64,000 nucleotides of DNA. Origin: Arthrobacter oryzae. GTDB lineage: Bacteria > Actinomycetota > Actinomycetes > Actinomycetales > Micrococcaceae. Location: assembly GCF_030812315.1 (NCBI RefSeq), contig NZ_JAUSSM010000011.1, forward strand, positions 60,469 through 124,468, in the 5' to 3' direction. The translations under genes and the position numbers were made by a program. The notes under the pieces were generated by a model. The model ran no database searches and had not been told where the DNA came from. It saw nothing but the letters and a program-made list of their open reading frames with translations. Below, piece after piece: positions 8,762 to 17,536 of this stretch. How positions within the stretch are numbered: position 1 is the first letter of the stretch; each line of letters begins with the position of its first letter.

Positions 8762-9805
8762 ATGACTAGCTCGACTTCCCCCGTGACCAAGAAACGCATC
8801 CTCTCCGGTGCCAAGCCCACAGCGGACTCGCTGCACCTGGGCAACTACATTGGCGCGGTCCGCAACTGGGTCGACATGCAGGCCGAATACGACGCCGTGT
8901 TCTTCATCCCCGACCTCCACGCAATCACAGTGGATTTCGAACCCGCCGAGCTGGCCAAACGCACCCGGGTGGTTGCCGCGCAGTACATTGCCGCGGGCAT
9001 CGACCCTGACAAGAGCATCTTCTTTGTGCAGTCCCATGTGCCCGAGCACGCCCAGCTGGCCTGGGCACTGAACTGCATCACGGGCTTCGGCGAAGCATCC
9101 CGCATGACGCAGTTCAAGGACAAGACGCAGAAGTCGGGTACGGACGCCGCAACCCTCGGCCTGTTCGCCTACCCCACCCTGATGGCCGCGGACATCCTCC
9201 TGTACCAGACCGACCTTGTTCCGGTCGGCGAGGACCAGCGGCAGCACCTGGAGCTGACCCGGAACCTGGCCCAGCGCTTCAATACCCGCTTTGGCCACAC
9301 CTTCACGGTTCCTGAGGCCACTATCCTCAAGGCCACCGCCAAGATCTACGACCTCCAGAGCCCGACTGCCAAGATGTCGAAGACCGGCGGGTCGCCCCAC
9401 GGTTCCATCCAGCTCCTGGAGGACCCCAAGCTCGCCGCCAAACGCATCAAGTCCGCAGTGACTGACACCGGAACGGAGATCCGGTTCGACGCCGAAGCCA
9501 AGCCGGGGGTTTCCAACCTGCTTACCATCTACTCGACGCTCACCGGGAAGTCCGTGGCCGAGCTCGAGGCGGAATACCAGGGCAAGATGTACGGCCACCT
9601 CAAGAAGGACCTCGCCGACGTCATGGTGGACTTCATCACGCCCCTCCGGGACCGCACGAACGAACTGATGGCTGACCCGGCGGAGCTGGACAGGCTCCTG
9701 GCCCAGGGTGCCGAACGTGCCCGGGAAATCGCCTCCGTGACCCTCGGCCAGGTCTATGAGCGCATGGGCTTCCTGCCGTCCCTCAGCCTCGCAGGAGTCC
9801 GCTAG
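8762..9805 (+). CDS. trpS: Tryptophanyl-tRNA synthetase
   Basis: Class I aminoacyl-tRNA synthetase charging tRNA-Trp. The HIGH-equivalent HLGN is at residues 25-28 (within SLHLGNYIGAVRNW) and the KMSKS-equivalent is AKMSKTGG near residue 205. PTLMAADILLYQTDLVPVGEDQ is the usual active-site block (abbreviated: LYQTDLVPVGEDQ). 347 aa is normal for bacterial TrpS. It starts at ATG 8762 behind a weak GAAGG. In mycobacteria trpS also neighbours a YihY-type gene, as here two genes on. Confidence 0.97.
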   Translation: MTSSTSPVTKKRILSGAKPTADSLHLGNYIGAVRNWVDMQAEYDAVFFIPDLHAITVDFEPAELAKRTRVVAAQYIAAGIDPDKSIFFVQSHVPEHAQLAWALNCITGFGEASRMTQFKDKTQKSGTDAATLGLFAYPTLMAADILLYQTDLVPVGEDQRQHLELTRNLAQRFNTRFGHTFTVPEATILKATAKIYDLQSPTAKMSKTGGSPHGSIQLLEDPKLAAKRIKSAVTDTGTEIRFDAEAKPGVSNLLTIYSTLTGKSVAELEAEYQGKMYGHLKKDLADVMVDFITPLRDRTNELMADPAELDRLLAQGAERAREIASVTLGQVYERMGFLPSLSLAGVR

Positions 9806-9809
9806 CCCC

Positions 9810-10493
9810 ATGTCATCCGTCAGCAAGGTCACTGCAAACGAAAACTCCCCTGCGTACCGCGAAGAGGGACAATTCGTTGACGCCGATGATGACGCTGCCG
9901 TGGTCCGTGGCACTGCGCCGGGTGACCGCCAGGCCCGGACCGACGGCATGAGTGTCGGCGTCATCCTCGGTTTCCCGCCGGACATCGCCGAGGAACTGCA
10001 GCGCTGGCGGGCTTCCTTCGGCGACCCCATGGCCGGTGTGATCCCCGCGCACATCACGCTGGTCACCACCACACCCACGAAGGACTGGGAAGCCACCCGG
10101 AGCCATGTGCGCGAGGTGGCGCGCAGGCAGGAGCCGTTCACGGTCACCATCGCCGGGACGGGCTCGTTCCGGCCGGTTTCCCCGGTGGTCTTCCTGAACG
10201 TCGAGGACGGCTTCGGTGACTGCGTCAACCTGCACGAACAGCTGCAGACCGGGCCGTTGGAACGGGAACTGCCGTTTGCGTACCACCCGCATGTGACGAT
10301 TGCCCATGACGTGGCGCCGGAGAGCCTGGATGAGGCCGAAACGGTGCTCAAGCATTACCGGGCCACGTTCCCCGTGGTTAGCATGGGGCTGTACGAGCAT
10401 GACATCAACGGCATTTGGCAGCTACGGGAAGAGCTCGACTTTGGCATCGAAACTGACCACGCCCGAGGCAGGTCCGGCGCAGAACGGCGCTGA
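9810..10493 (+). CDS. 2H phosphoesterase / 2'-5' RNA ligase-like protein
   Basis: Cytosolic 227-aa protein of the 2H superfamily (LigT/YjcG type). The two defining HxT motifs are present, HITLV at 81-85 and HVTIA at 161-165, with normal spacing. The first 45 residues are acidic and low complexity, so a later start at ATG 9948 (MSVGVILGFPP) is possible; ATG 9810 follows AGGAG by 13 bases. Family members hydrolyse cyclic phosphates or ligate RNA in vitro; the in vivo substrate is generally unknown. It overlaps the next gene by about 53 bases. Confidence 0.88.
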   Translation: MSSVSKVTANENSPAYREEGQFVDADDDAAVVRGTAPGDRQARTDGMSVGVILGFPPDIAEELQRWRASFGDPMAGVIPAHITLVTTTPTKDWEATRSHVREVARRQEPFTVTIAGTGSFRPVSPVVFLNVEDGFGDCVNLHEQLQTGPLERELPFAYHPHVTIAHDVAPESLDEAETVLKHYRATFPVVSMGLYEHDINGIWQLREELDFGIETDHARGRSGAERR

Positions 10494-11592
10494 GCCTCCG
10501 CTTCCCACGGAGCGCGCCCGGCTGCAGCTGGAAGTGAGCCGGAAGAAGGTCGAGTGGAGCAAGGCCCGCAGGTCTGGCAGCGGGGCAGCCGCCGGGCTTC
10601 CGGCCATGTTCCAGTGGATGCTTGCCCGGCTGAACGCCTTTCGTCCTATGCGGGCGTTCCAGCACTACAACCTGCAGCACGGTCCGCTCATGGCCGCCGG
10701 TATCGGCTTCAACATGTTCTTTTCCATCACCGGTCTGCTGGCAACCGGGTTTTCCGTCGCTGGCCTGCTGCTTAGCAGTCAGCCTGCTCTGCTGGACCGG
10801 ATCGTCAGCAGCGTCGCGGTTAGCGCGCCGGGGCTTGTGAAAGTCGACGGCGGCGACGGCCTGGTGGACCCGCAGGAACTGCTGAATCCGGCCGGCCTTG
10901 GCTGGACCGCCGTGATCGCGGCCGTGGTCACCATTGTGACCTCCTTGGGCTGGATTGCCGGCGTCCGGGAAGGCCTGCGGGGAGTCATGCGGCTGGGTCC
11001 GCGGAAGTTGAACCCGGTGGTCCAAAAACTGCGCGACGCCGGCATCCTCCTGCTGCTCGGCGTGGCGCTCGTGCTGAGCGCGGGTGCGTCGCTGATATTC
11101 GGCACTGCAGCCGGTTGGGTCACTGAGCAGCTGCAGCTCGACCCGGTCATGGCCTGGCCGCTGACCACCTCCATCAAGATCGGTGTCCCGCTGGCCTTGG
11201 GCTGGGTCACGGCCGTGATCATGTTCCGTCTTGCGGCGGGGCTGAAGCTGACCCGCCGGGCGCTGCTGGAGGGGACCATCCTCTCCGCGGCAGGCACCAC
11301 CGTGCTGCAGATCTTCAGCACGGAGCTCCTTGCCAACGCCGGCCGCAACCCCATCCTGGCGCCCTTTGCCATCATCATCGGGCTGCTCATCTGGTTCAAC
11401 CTGGTCAGCCAGGTCTACCTGGTCTCGGCTGCATGGTCCGCTGTCCGCGAAGAAGACCTCAAGAATGCCCCAGCGCCGAAGTCGGCCGGCTGGGGTTCAC
11501 GTCAGGTGCAGCCGGGAAAGACGCCCGTGGAGCGGGAGCGCCAGGCAGCTACCGTCCGGCGTCGAGGTACTGATCGGCCCACGCGGAAATAA
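10441..11592 (+). CDS. YihY/virulence factor BrkB family membrane protein
   Basis: Inner-membrane protein with about six transmembrane helices after a polar N terminus; FQHYNLQHGPLMAAGIGFNMF is the characteristic YihY opening. The function of the family is unsettled (the old RNase BN assignment is wrong). I chose TTG 10441 because GGGAAGAG at 10426-10433 sits seven bases upstream and the protein then reads MASKLTTPEAG; this puts the start inside the 2H gene. The C-terminal tail is basic. It converges on the alpha/beta hydrolase with a 44-base tail-to-tail overlap. Confidence 0.88.
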   Translation: MASKLTTPEAGPAQNGAEPPLPTERARLQLEVSRKKVEWSKARRSGSGAAAGLPAMFQWMLARLNAFRPMRAFQHYNLQHGPLMAAGIGFNMFFSITGLLATGFSVAGLLLSSQPALLDRIVSSVAVSAPGLVKVDGGDGLVDPQELLNPAGLGWTAVIAAVVTIVTSLGWIAGVREGLRGVMRLGPRKLNPVVQKLRDAGILLLLGVALVLSAGASLIFGTAAGWVTEQLQLDPVMAWPLTTSIKIGVPLALGWVTAVIMFRLAAGLKLTRRALLEGTILSAAGTTVLQIFSTELLANAGRNPILAPFAIIIGLLIWFNLVSQVYLVSAAWSAVREEDLKNAPAPKSAGWGSRQVQPGKTPVERERQAATVRRRGTDRPTRK

Positions 11593-12319
11593 TCAGCGCC
11601 GCGCGGGCGGCCTGGCCTTTCCCGGTGAGCAGGTGGTCGCTGCCTTCCAGCGAGACGAAGCTGCGCGGGTGCCGGGCCGTCTGGAAAATGGTGCTCGCAT
11701 TCTCGATCCCCACCGTGTTGTCGGTGGGGGAGTGCAGCACCATCAGAGGCTTGTGCAGGCGTTTGATGCAGTCGGTCAGGTCGGCGTTTTCGAGGTCCTC
11801 AACGAAGTGCCGGCGGATCTCCACGCGCTTGCCGCCAAGGTCCACCTCGGCGCTGCCCTCGCTCAGGATCCGGTCCAGGGCCGCGTCAAACACGTGGGCC
11901 ACATGCTTGGGCGAAAAAGGGGCACCCACGGTGGCAACGGCGTCGAGTTCGGGGATCTCCCGCGCCGCCGCCAGGACGGCGGCGCCGCCGAACGAGTGCC
12001 CCACGAGCAGCGACACGGACCGGCCCCCGGCGCGCATGAACTCCGCCGCCCGGACAGTGTCCGCCACCTTGTGGCTGAACGAGCCCTCAGACCACAGCCC
12101 GGCTGACTCTCCCAGGCCCAGGTTGTCGAAGCGGAGCATGCCCACCCCGTTGTCCGCAAGCGCCTTGCACATCCGTGACGCGGACGGGTGGTCCTTGCCC
12201 AAGGTGAATCCGTGCGAGAACACTCCCCAGCCTTTCACCGGCCCGTCGGGACGGTCCAGGATGCCGGAGAGCAGTTCTCCGGTGGAACCTTCGAACGAGA
12301 CTTTTTCGGAGCGGGACAT
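11549..12319 (-). CDS. Alpha/beta hydrolase, putative
   Basis: 256-aa single-domain serine hydrolase. Nucleophile elbow GHSFGG with Ser109, acid Asp200 (SPTDN) and His229 (GSDHLL) form a full triad, and GFTLGKDH lies near the oxyanion region. It resembles the N-terminal half of bifunctional alpha/beta-hydrolase/OsmC proteins, but no OsmC domain follows. The start is ATG 12319, with AAAGGGGA six bases upstream; a longer frame to 12376 would translate through the sdh terminator. Substrate unknown. Confidence 0.88.
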   Translation of the reverse strand: MSRSEKVSFEGSTGELLSGILDRPDGPVKGWGVFSHGFTLGKDHPSASRMCKALADNGVGMLRFDNLGLGESAGLWSEGSFSHKVADTVRAAEFMRAGGRSVSLLVGHSFGGAAVLAAAREIPELDAVATVGAPFSPKHVAHVFDAALDRILSEGSAEVDLGGKRVEIRRHFVEDLENADLTDCIKRLHKPLMVLHSPTDNTVGIENASTIFQTARHPRSFVSLEGSDHLLTGKGQAARAALIISAWADQYLDAGR

Positions 12320-12363
12320 TGCGTCCCCTTTCGCTTGGTGCCGGGCATGTGCTGTCAAACAAC

Positions 12364-12400
12364 GACGGCGCCCCACACCTGATAGGTGAGCGGCGCCGTC
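12364..12400 (-). terminator. Hairpin terminator of the sdh operon
   Basis: Outer arms GACGGCGCC (12364-12372) and GGCGCCGTC (12392-12400), with an inner CACCT/AGGTG pairing around GAT. It lies between the sdhB stop (12428) and the hydrolase start (12319), so it ends sdhCDAB and insulates the hydrolase. Confidence 0.75.
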
Positions 12401-12427
12401 GGCTGGTAAGTCCGTAGTAAACGGGTG

Positions 12428-13210
12428 CTAGATCTTGCGGGAGAGGATTGCCTGCTTGACCTCGGCAATGGCCTGCGTGACCTGGATGCCGCGGGGGCAG
12501 GCTTCCGAGCAGTTGAAAGTGGTGCGGCAGCGCCACACGCCTTCCTTGTCGTTCAGGATTTCCAGGCGCATGTCGCCGGCGTCATCACGGGAATCGAAGA
12601 TGAAGCGGTGGGCGTTCACTATTGCTGCCGGGCCGAAGTACTGTCCGTCGGTCCAGAAGACCGGGCAGGAGGACGTGCACGCGGCGCAGAGGATGCACTT
12701 GGTGGTGTCGTCGAAGCGCTCACGGTCCTCGGCGGACTGCAGGCGTTCCTTGGTGGGCTCGTGGCCCTTGTTGATGAGGAACGGCATGACTTCACGGAAG
12801 GACTGGAAGAACGGCTCCATGTCCACGATCAGGTCCTTCTCCACCGGCAGGCCCTTGATGGGTTCGACCGTGATGGGCTTGGACGTGTCCAGGTCCTTCA
12901 GGAGGGTCTTGCACGCGAGGCGGTTGCGGCCGTTGATGCGCATGGCATCGGAACCGCAGACGCCGTGGGCGCAGGAACGGCGGAAGGAGACGCTGCCGTC
13001 AATTTCCCACTTGACCTTGTGCAGGGCATCCAGCACGCGGTCGGTGCCGTACATGGTCACCTTGAAGTCGTCCCAGGTGGCGTCCTCGGAAACCTCGGGG
13101 TTGTAACGGCGCACGCGCAGGGTGACGTCGAATGTGGGGATCTCGCCGCCGCCACCGATGTGTGCGGGCAGTTCGATCTTGGAGGCTGGCTCAGCAAGTT
13201 CGGCGGACAT
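12428..13210 (-). CDS. sdhB: Succinate dehydrogenase iron-sulfur subunit
   Basis: Electron-transfer subunit of complex II, passing electrons from SdhA to quinone in the membrane subunits. The [2Fe-2S] ligands are C80, C85 and C100, with Asp88 in place of the usual fourth Cys as in many SdhBs (SCAHGVCGSDAM). CILCAACTSSCP (172-183) and CRTTFNCSEACPRG (228-241) supply the [4Fe-4S] and [3Fe-4S] clusters. 260 aa is typical. The ATG shares its A with the sdhA stop (TAATG), so translation is coupled. Confidence 0.97.
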   Translation of the reverse strand: MSAELAEPASKIELPAHIGGGGEIPTFDVTLRVRRYNPEVSEDATWDDFKVTMYGTDRVLDALHKVKWEIDGSVSFRRSCAHGVCGSDAMRINGRNRLACKTLLKDLDTSKPITVEPIKGLPVEKDLIVDMEPFFQSFREVMPFLINKGHEPTKERLQSAEDRERFDDTTKCILCAACTSSCPVFWTDGQYFGPAAIVNAHRFIFDSRDDAGDMRLEILNDKEGVWRCRTTFNCSEACPRGIQVTQAIAEVKQAILSRKI

Positions 13211-15018
13211 TAGTACTTCCTCACCATCGGCTCGTAGCGGGTAAAGACAACCGGTTTGGTGGCCAGGCGGATGCCGGCAGTTGTTTTGGCGGTTCCCGCC
13301 GTGCCGTCAGCCGGGGCGTGGTCGTCCTTGTACGCCATGGAGTGCTTCATGAATTTTTCGTCGTCGCGGTCCGGGAAGTCCTCGCGGAAGTGACCGCCGC
13401 GGGATTCCTCACGGTGCAGGGCGGCAACCGTCATGACCTTGGCCAGTTCCAGCAGGAAGCCCAGTTCGACGGCTTCGAGCAGGTCAAGGTTGAAACGCTT
13501 GCCCTTGTCCTGGACGCTGATGTTTTTGTAGCGGGCCTCAAACGACTCGATGTCCCGAAGGACCTGGTTCAGCGTGTCGGCCGTGCGGAACACCTGCATG
13601 TTGGCGTCCATGGTGTCCTGGAGTTCCTTGCGGATCACGGCCACCTTCTCGTCGCCGTTGCCGTTGCGGGCGATATCCAGCAGCTCGATGGTGTACGCCT
13701 CGGGGTCCTCCGGGAGCTCCACGAAGTCAGCCGTCTTGGCGTACTCGGCCGCGGCGATCCCGGCGCGCTTTCCGAACACGTTGATGTCCAGCAGCGAGTT
13801 GGTGCCCAGGCGGTTGGAGCCGTGCACCGAAACACAGGCCACTTCACCGGCTGCGTAGAGGCCCGGCACCACGGTGTCGTTGTCCTGCAGCACTTCGGTG
13901 GTGATGTTGGTGGGGATGCCGCCCATGGCGTAGTGCGCCGTCGGGAACACCGGAACCGGCTCCGTGTACGGCTCGACACCGAGGTAGGTGCGGGCAAACT
14001 CGGTGATGTCCGGCAGCTTCGCGTCGATGTGCGCCGGTTCGAGGTGGGTCAGGTCCAGGAGGACGTAGTCCTTGTTCGGGCCACAGCCGCGGCCTTCGCG
14101 GACCTCGTTGGCCATGGAGCGGGCCACGATGTCACGGGGTGCGAGGTCCTTGATGGTGGGGGCGTAGCGCTCCATGAAGCGCTCACCTTCGGAGTTACGC
14201 AGGATGGCGCCTTCGCCACGTGCAGCTTCCGAAAGCAGGATGCCCAGCCCGGCAAGGCCGGTCGGGTGGAACTGGAAGAACTCCATGTCCTCCAGCGGGA
14301 TGCCGCGGCGGAACGCGATGCCCATGCCGTCACCTGTCAGGGTGTGTGCGTTGGACGTGGTCTTGAAGACCTTGCCCGCGCCGCCGGAGGCGAACACCAC
14401 GGACTTTGCCTGGAACACGTGCAGTTCACCGGAAGCGAGGTCGTAGGACACGACGCCGGCAACGCGCTTCTGCTTGTACGGCGTGCCGTCTTCGCGAACG
14501 GCGTCTTCCTCGACCGTCAGCAGGTCCAGGACGTAGTACTCGTTGTAGAACTCAACGTTGTGCTTGACGCAGTTTTGGTACAGCGTCTGCAGGATCATGT
14601 GACCCGTGCGGTCGGCGGCGTAGCAGGCACGGCGGACCGGGGCCTTGCCGTGGTCACGGGTGTGGCCGCCGAAGCGGCGCTGGTCAATCCGTCCTTCCGG
14701 CGTGCGGTTGAACGGCAGACCCATCTTTTCCAGATCGAGCACGGCGTCGATGGCTTCCTTCGCCATGACCTCGGCTGCGTCCTGGTCCACCAGGTAGTCG
14801 CCACCCTTAATGGTGTCGAAGGTGTGCCACTCCCAGTTGTCTTCCTCGACATTGGCCAGTGCCGCACACATGCCACCCTGCGCAGCACCGGTGTGCGAGC
14901 GGGTGGGGTAGAGCTTGGTCAGTACTGCTGTGCGCGCGCGCTGACCGGATTCGATCGCGGCGCGCATGCCAGCGCCACCGGCACCGACGATGACGACGTC
15001 GTACTTATGGACCTGCAT
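13210..15018 (-). CDS. sdhA: Succinate dehydrogenase flavoprotein subunit
   Basis: Catalytic subunit oxidising succinate to fumarate. The FAD-binding VGAGGAGMRAA is at 11-21, and covalent-FAD His42 lies in PTRSHTGAAQGG. The catalytic blocks RRFGGHTRDHGK and PVRRACYAADRTGH are intact. Start ATG 15018 (MQVHKYDVVIVG) is where family similarity begins; the open frame extends 26 codons upstream without support. About 120 bases separate it from sdhD. 602 aa fits actinobacterial SdhA. Confidence 0.97.
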   Translation of the reverse strand: MQVHKYDVVIVGAGGAGMRAAIESGQRARTAVLTKLYPTRSHTGAAQGGMCAALANVEEDNWEWHTFDTIKGGDYLVDQDAAEVMAKEAIDAVLDLEKMGLPFNRTPEGRIDQRRFGGHTRDHGKAPVRRACYAADRTGHMILQTLYQNCVKHNVEFYNEYYVLDLLTVEEDAVREDGTPYKQKRVAGVVSYDLASGELHVFQAKSVVFASGGAGKVFKTTSNAHTLTGDGMGIAFRRGIPLEDMEFFQFHPTGLAGLGILLSEAARGEGAILRNSEGERFMERYAPTIKDLAPRDIVARSMANEVREGRGCGPNKDYVLLDLTHLEPAHIDAKLPDITEFARTYLGVEPYTEPVPVFPTAHYAMGGIPTNITTEVLQDNDTVVPGLYAAGEVACVSVHGSNRLGTNSLLDINVFGKRAGIAAAEYAKTADFVELPEDPEAYTIELLDIARNGNGDEKVAVIRKELQDTMDANMQVFRTADTLNQVLRDIESFEARYKNISVQDKGKRFNLDLLEAVELGFLLELAKVMTVAALHREESRGGHFREDFPDRDDEKFMKHSMAYKDDHAPADGTAGTAKTTAGIRLATKPVVFTRYEPMVRKY

Positions 15019-15138
15019 ACCAGACGCTCTTTCTCTCAAAATTCGCAATAAAACGACGGGCGGGCGGAGCCTGCTCCGTAAAACCGTTGCCCGCACAGTG
15101 TGCGGGTGCAGCTGATCCCCGGACGGGGAAAGGTGCCG

Positions 15139-15624
15139 CTAAGGGGCCGGGCAGAAGCCGCCCGGCAGCGGTACGCCGTTGGCGTCCAGAGGGCACGGGT
15201 TGAAGGTGAAGATCACCAGGGTGCCCAGGATGATGATGACGGTGGTGGCGGCGTAGAGGACGGTCTTCAGCCAGAGGCGCGTGGAGTCCTTCTCGGCGTA
15301 GTCGTTGATGATGGTGCGGACGCCGTTGGTGCCGTGCAGCATGGCGAGCCAGAGCATGGCCAGGTCCCAGAATTGCCAGAACGGATCTGCCCACTTGCCG
15401 GCCACGAAGCCGAAGTCAATGGCGTGGATGCCTTCACCTACCAGGAGGTTCACGAAGAGGTGGCCGAAGATCAGGACCACCAGGACAACGCCCGACAGCC
15501 GCATGAACAGCCAGGCCGCCATCTCGAAGTTGCCCCTCGAGCCGCCGGTCCGGCGGTACTTGGGGGCGATCAGTCCGGCGCCCGGTTTTCCACTGCGCGG
15601 ACTCTGAATCTGGGTTGCAGTCAT
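15139..15624 (-). CDS. sdhD: Succinate dehydrogenase membrane anchor subunit
   Basis: 161-aa membrane anchor with three transmembrane helices. It begins with a polar N terminus, then GNFEMAAWLFMRLSGVVLV. His97 in LHGTNGVR is a candidate heme b ligand, and D108-Y109 (INDY) matches the quinone-site Asp-Tyr pair of SdhD. Only three bases separate it from the end of sdhC. With SdhC it forms the quinone-reducing heme-containing anchor of complex II. Confidence 0.94.
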   Translation of the reverse strand: MTATQIQSPRSGKPGAGLIAPKYRRTGGSRGNFEMAAWLFMRLSGVVLVVLIFGHLFVNLLVGEGIHAIDFGFVAGKWADPFWQFWDLAMLWLAMLHGTNGVRTIINDYAEKDSTRLWLKTVLYAATTVIIILGTLVIFTFNPCPLDANGVPLPGGFCPAP

Positions 15625-15627
15625 GGC

Positions 15628-16008
15628 TTAGTGACCTCCGAAGGCGAGGGAAAGGTGGCGGATGGAGAAGCCGACCATGACGATGACCCAGAGGATCAGG
15701 ACCGTCCACAGCATCTGGCGCTGGTACTTAGCGCCCTTCTTCCAGAAGTCGACGGCGATGATCCGCAGGCCGTTGAAGGCGTGGAAAACGATCGCTGCGA
15801 CAAGGCCCGTTTCACCCAGGGCCATAAGGGGGTTCTTGTAGGCGCCGATCACGGCGGTGTATGCCTCTGGGGACACGCGCACCAATGAGGTGTCCAGCAC
15901 ATGGACCAACAAGAAGAAGAAAATCACTACACCTGTAATGCGGTGTCCAACCCAGGACCACATGCCTTCACGGCCGCGGTACAAGGTGCCAGCTGGTTTT
16001 GTCGGCAC
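15628..16008 (-). CDS. sdhC: Succinate dehydrogenase cytochrome b556 subunit
   Basis: 126-aa anchor with three membrane helices. WVGHRITGVVIFF (around H22/R23) is the family signature, and His36 or His76 (FHAFNGLR) may ligate heme. GTG 16008 is chosen because GGGAGG sits eight bases upstream (reading MPTKPAGTLYRG); the open frame runs 15 codons further without similarity. First gene of sdhCDAB, transcribed from the promoter near 16.1 kb. Confidence 0.94.
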   Translation of the reverse strand: MPTKPAGTLYRGREGMWSWVGHRITGVVIFFFLLVHVLDTSLVRVSPEAYTAVIGAYKNPLMALGETGLVAAIVFHAFNGLRIIAVDFWKKGAKYQRQMLWTVLILWVIVMVGFSIRHLSLAFGGH

Positions 16009-16091
16009 TGAATAAACCTCCCTGCAACACAGCGGCGCTGGCATGGGATCCACGCGGGGGGAACGCCTGCTGCGAGAGCACTCGTAAGCTC

Positions 16092-16127
16092 AAGCCTAAA
16101 TCTAGGCTTCGCCCACAGCTTATTCAA
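16092..16127 (-). promoter_or_regulatory. sdh promoter with palindromic operator over the -10
   Basis: On the minus strand, TTGAAT (16122-16127) and TAGATT (16099-16104) are 17 bases apart, a good sigma-70-type promoter placing the start near 16092 and giving a leader of about 84 bases to sdhC. The perfect palindrome AAGCCTA-N4-TAGGCTT (16092-16109) covers the -10 and start point, so a bound dimer should repress. It is not in DtxR orientation (TTAGG...CCTAA) and the regulator is unknown. Confidence 0.6.
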
Positions 16128-16265
16128 TTTAGGAACTCCTTGGTGTCGCCTGCCTGCGCGGTTTTTGTCCATAATTGAGACGAACGCCACATTGTGGCTC
16201 CCCTGGGGGCATTCAGGGGCGGCATCTGCCCGTCACCGAGCGGTGGTCGGCTAAAGTAGGCCTTG

Positions 16266-17399
16266 ATGACTACAGACATAGCGACAAGCCGGGATTCACC
16301 GCTGGACCGTTTTATTGCGGTAATCCCTGCAGGCGGAGTGGGGACCCGCCTCTGGCCCCTGTCGCGTGCAGCAGCCCCCAAGTTCCTTCACGATCTCACC
16401 GGTTCCGGCAGCACGCTGCTGCGGGCGACCTACGACCGGCTTGAGCCGCTTGCCGGAAAGGGCGTACTGGTTGTTACCGGTAACGCCCACCGGAACGCGG
16501 TGTGCAGCCAGCTTCCCGAGATCCAGGATTCCGACCTGGTTCTCGAAAGCGAGCCCAAGGACTCCGGCGCGGCCATCGGCCTAGCGGCGGCCATCCTGTA
16601 CCAGCGGGATCCGGAGATCATCATGGGTTCCTTCGCCGCGGACCAGGTGATCAGTCCCGACGATCTCTTCCAGGATGCCGTGCGGGAGGCCATCCACACG
16701 GCTGCAGCCGGCAAGATCGTGACCATCGGCATCAAGCCCACGCACCCGTCCACCGGCTTCGGCTACATCCGGTCCGGCGAGAACCTTTCCATCGCGAAGG
16801 CGCCGAGCGCGCAGGCCGTGGTGGAATTCGTTGAGAAGCCCAGCGAGGACGTTGCCCAGCAGTACGTGGACAGCGGCGAGTACGTATGGAATGCGGGCAT
16901 GTTCGTTGCCCCCGTCTCACTGATGCTCAAGCACCTCGAAGCAAACCAGCCGGAACTCTTCAAGGGGCTCACGGAGATCGCGCAGGCCTGGGACACTCCG
17001 GAGCGTGACGAGGTCACCGCCCGCGTCTGGCCCACCCTGCCGAAGATCGCCATCGACTACGCGGTGGCAGAACCTGCCGCGGCCGCCGGGGACGTCGCCG
17101 TCGTGCCTGGCGCCTTCCGCTGGGACGACGTCGGCGACTTTGCCTCCGTGGGCCGGCTCAACAGCGCCAAGGAAGTGGACGATGTCACCGTCCTCGGCGA
17201 AGGCGCCCGGGTATTCACGGAAAACGCCAGCGGCGTTGTGGTCACGGACACCAAGCGCGTCATCGCGCTGATCGGCATCAAGGACGTGGTCATTGTTGAC
17301 ACCCCCGATGCTTTGCTGGTCACCACCATGGCGCACTCCCAGCGGGTCAAAGCCGCCGTTGATGCGCTCAAGGCCAGCGGCGACACCGACGTCCTCTAA
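16266..17399 (+). CDS. manC: Mannose-1-phosphate guanylyltransferase
   Basis: Makes GDP-mannose from mannose-1-phosphate and GTP for mannosylated glycans and lipids. The pyrophosphorylase signature AGGVGTRLWPLSR is at 22-34, followed by PKFLHDL, GSFAADQVI and VEFVEKP (uridylyl/guanylyl transfer sites); FRWDDVGDF near residue 285 is typical of GMPs. It is the short form (377 aa) without the phosphomannose isomerase domain. TAAAGT at 16252-16257 lies eight bases before ATG 16266; TTG 16263 is an alternative start. Divergent from sdh. Confidence 0.93.
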   Translation: MTTDIATSRDSPLDRFIAVIPAGGVGTRLWPLSRAAAPKFLHDLTGSGSTLLRATYDRLEPLAGKGVLVVTGNAHRNAVCSQLPEIQDSDLVLESEPKDSGAAIGLAAAILYQRDPEIIMGSFAADQVISPDDLFQDAVREAIHTAAAGKIVTIGIKPTHPSTGFGYIRSGENLSIAKAPSAQAVVEFVEKPSEDVAQQYVDSGEYVWNAGMFVAPVSLMLKHLEANQPELFKGLTEIAQAWDTPERDEVTARVWPTLPKIAIDYAVAEPAAAAGDVAVVPGAFRWDDVGDFASVGRLNSAKEVDDVTVLGEGARVFTENASGVVVTDTKRVIALIGIKDVVIVDTPDALLVTTMAHSQRVKAAVDALKASGDTDVL

Positions 17400-17408
17400 T
17401 ATCGGACT

Positions 17409-17446
17409 CAGCCCAAGCTTTCCGGCGTGCCGGGCAGCTTGGGCTG
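17409..17446 (+). terminator. Hairpin terminator after manC
   Basis: Perfect 11-base arms CAGCCCAAGCT (17409-17419) and AGCTTGGGCTG (17436-17446), with an inner GC pairing (CCGGC/GCCGG) in the loop. Ends the manC transcript. Confidence 0.75.
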
Positions 17447-17536
17447 ATCTGTATCCTGCGCCGGAAGCTGACTCCCGGATCCGTAACCCGCAGACCCTGA
17501 TGCGGGTATTCGCGGCACCCTCGCTAGAGTTGATCC

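Noticed and set aside
11549..12319. Bifunctional alpha/beta hydrolase-OsmC protein
   Set aside because: The hydrolase part matches, but the protein ends at 256 aa and overlaps tail-to-tail with the YihY gene; no OsmC domain is encoded.
13132..15051. 639-codon plus-strand open frame opposite sdhA
   Set aside because: Shadow of sdhA; no start signal and no family motif.
16092..16109. DtxR/IdeR iron box in front of sdh
   Set aside because: Half-sites are CCTA...TAGG, the opposite order of the DtxR consensus TTAGG...CCTAA, so iron control is not supported by this site.
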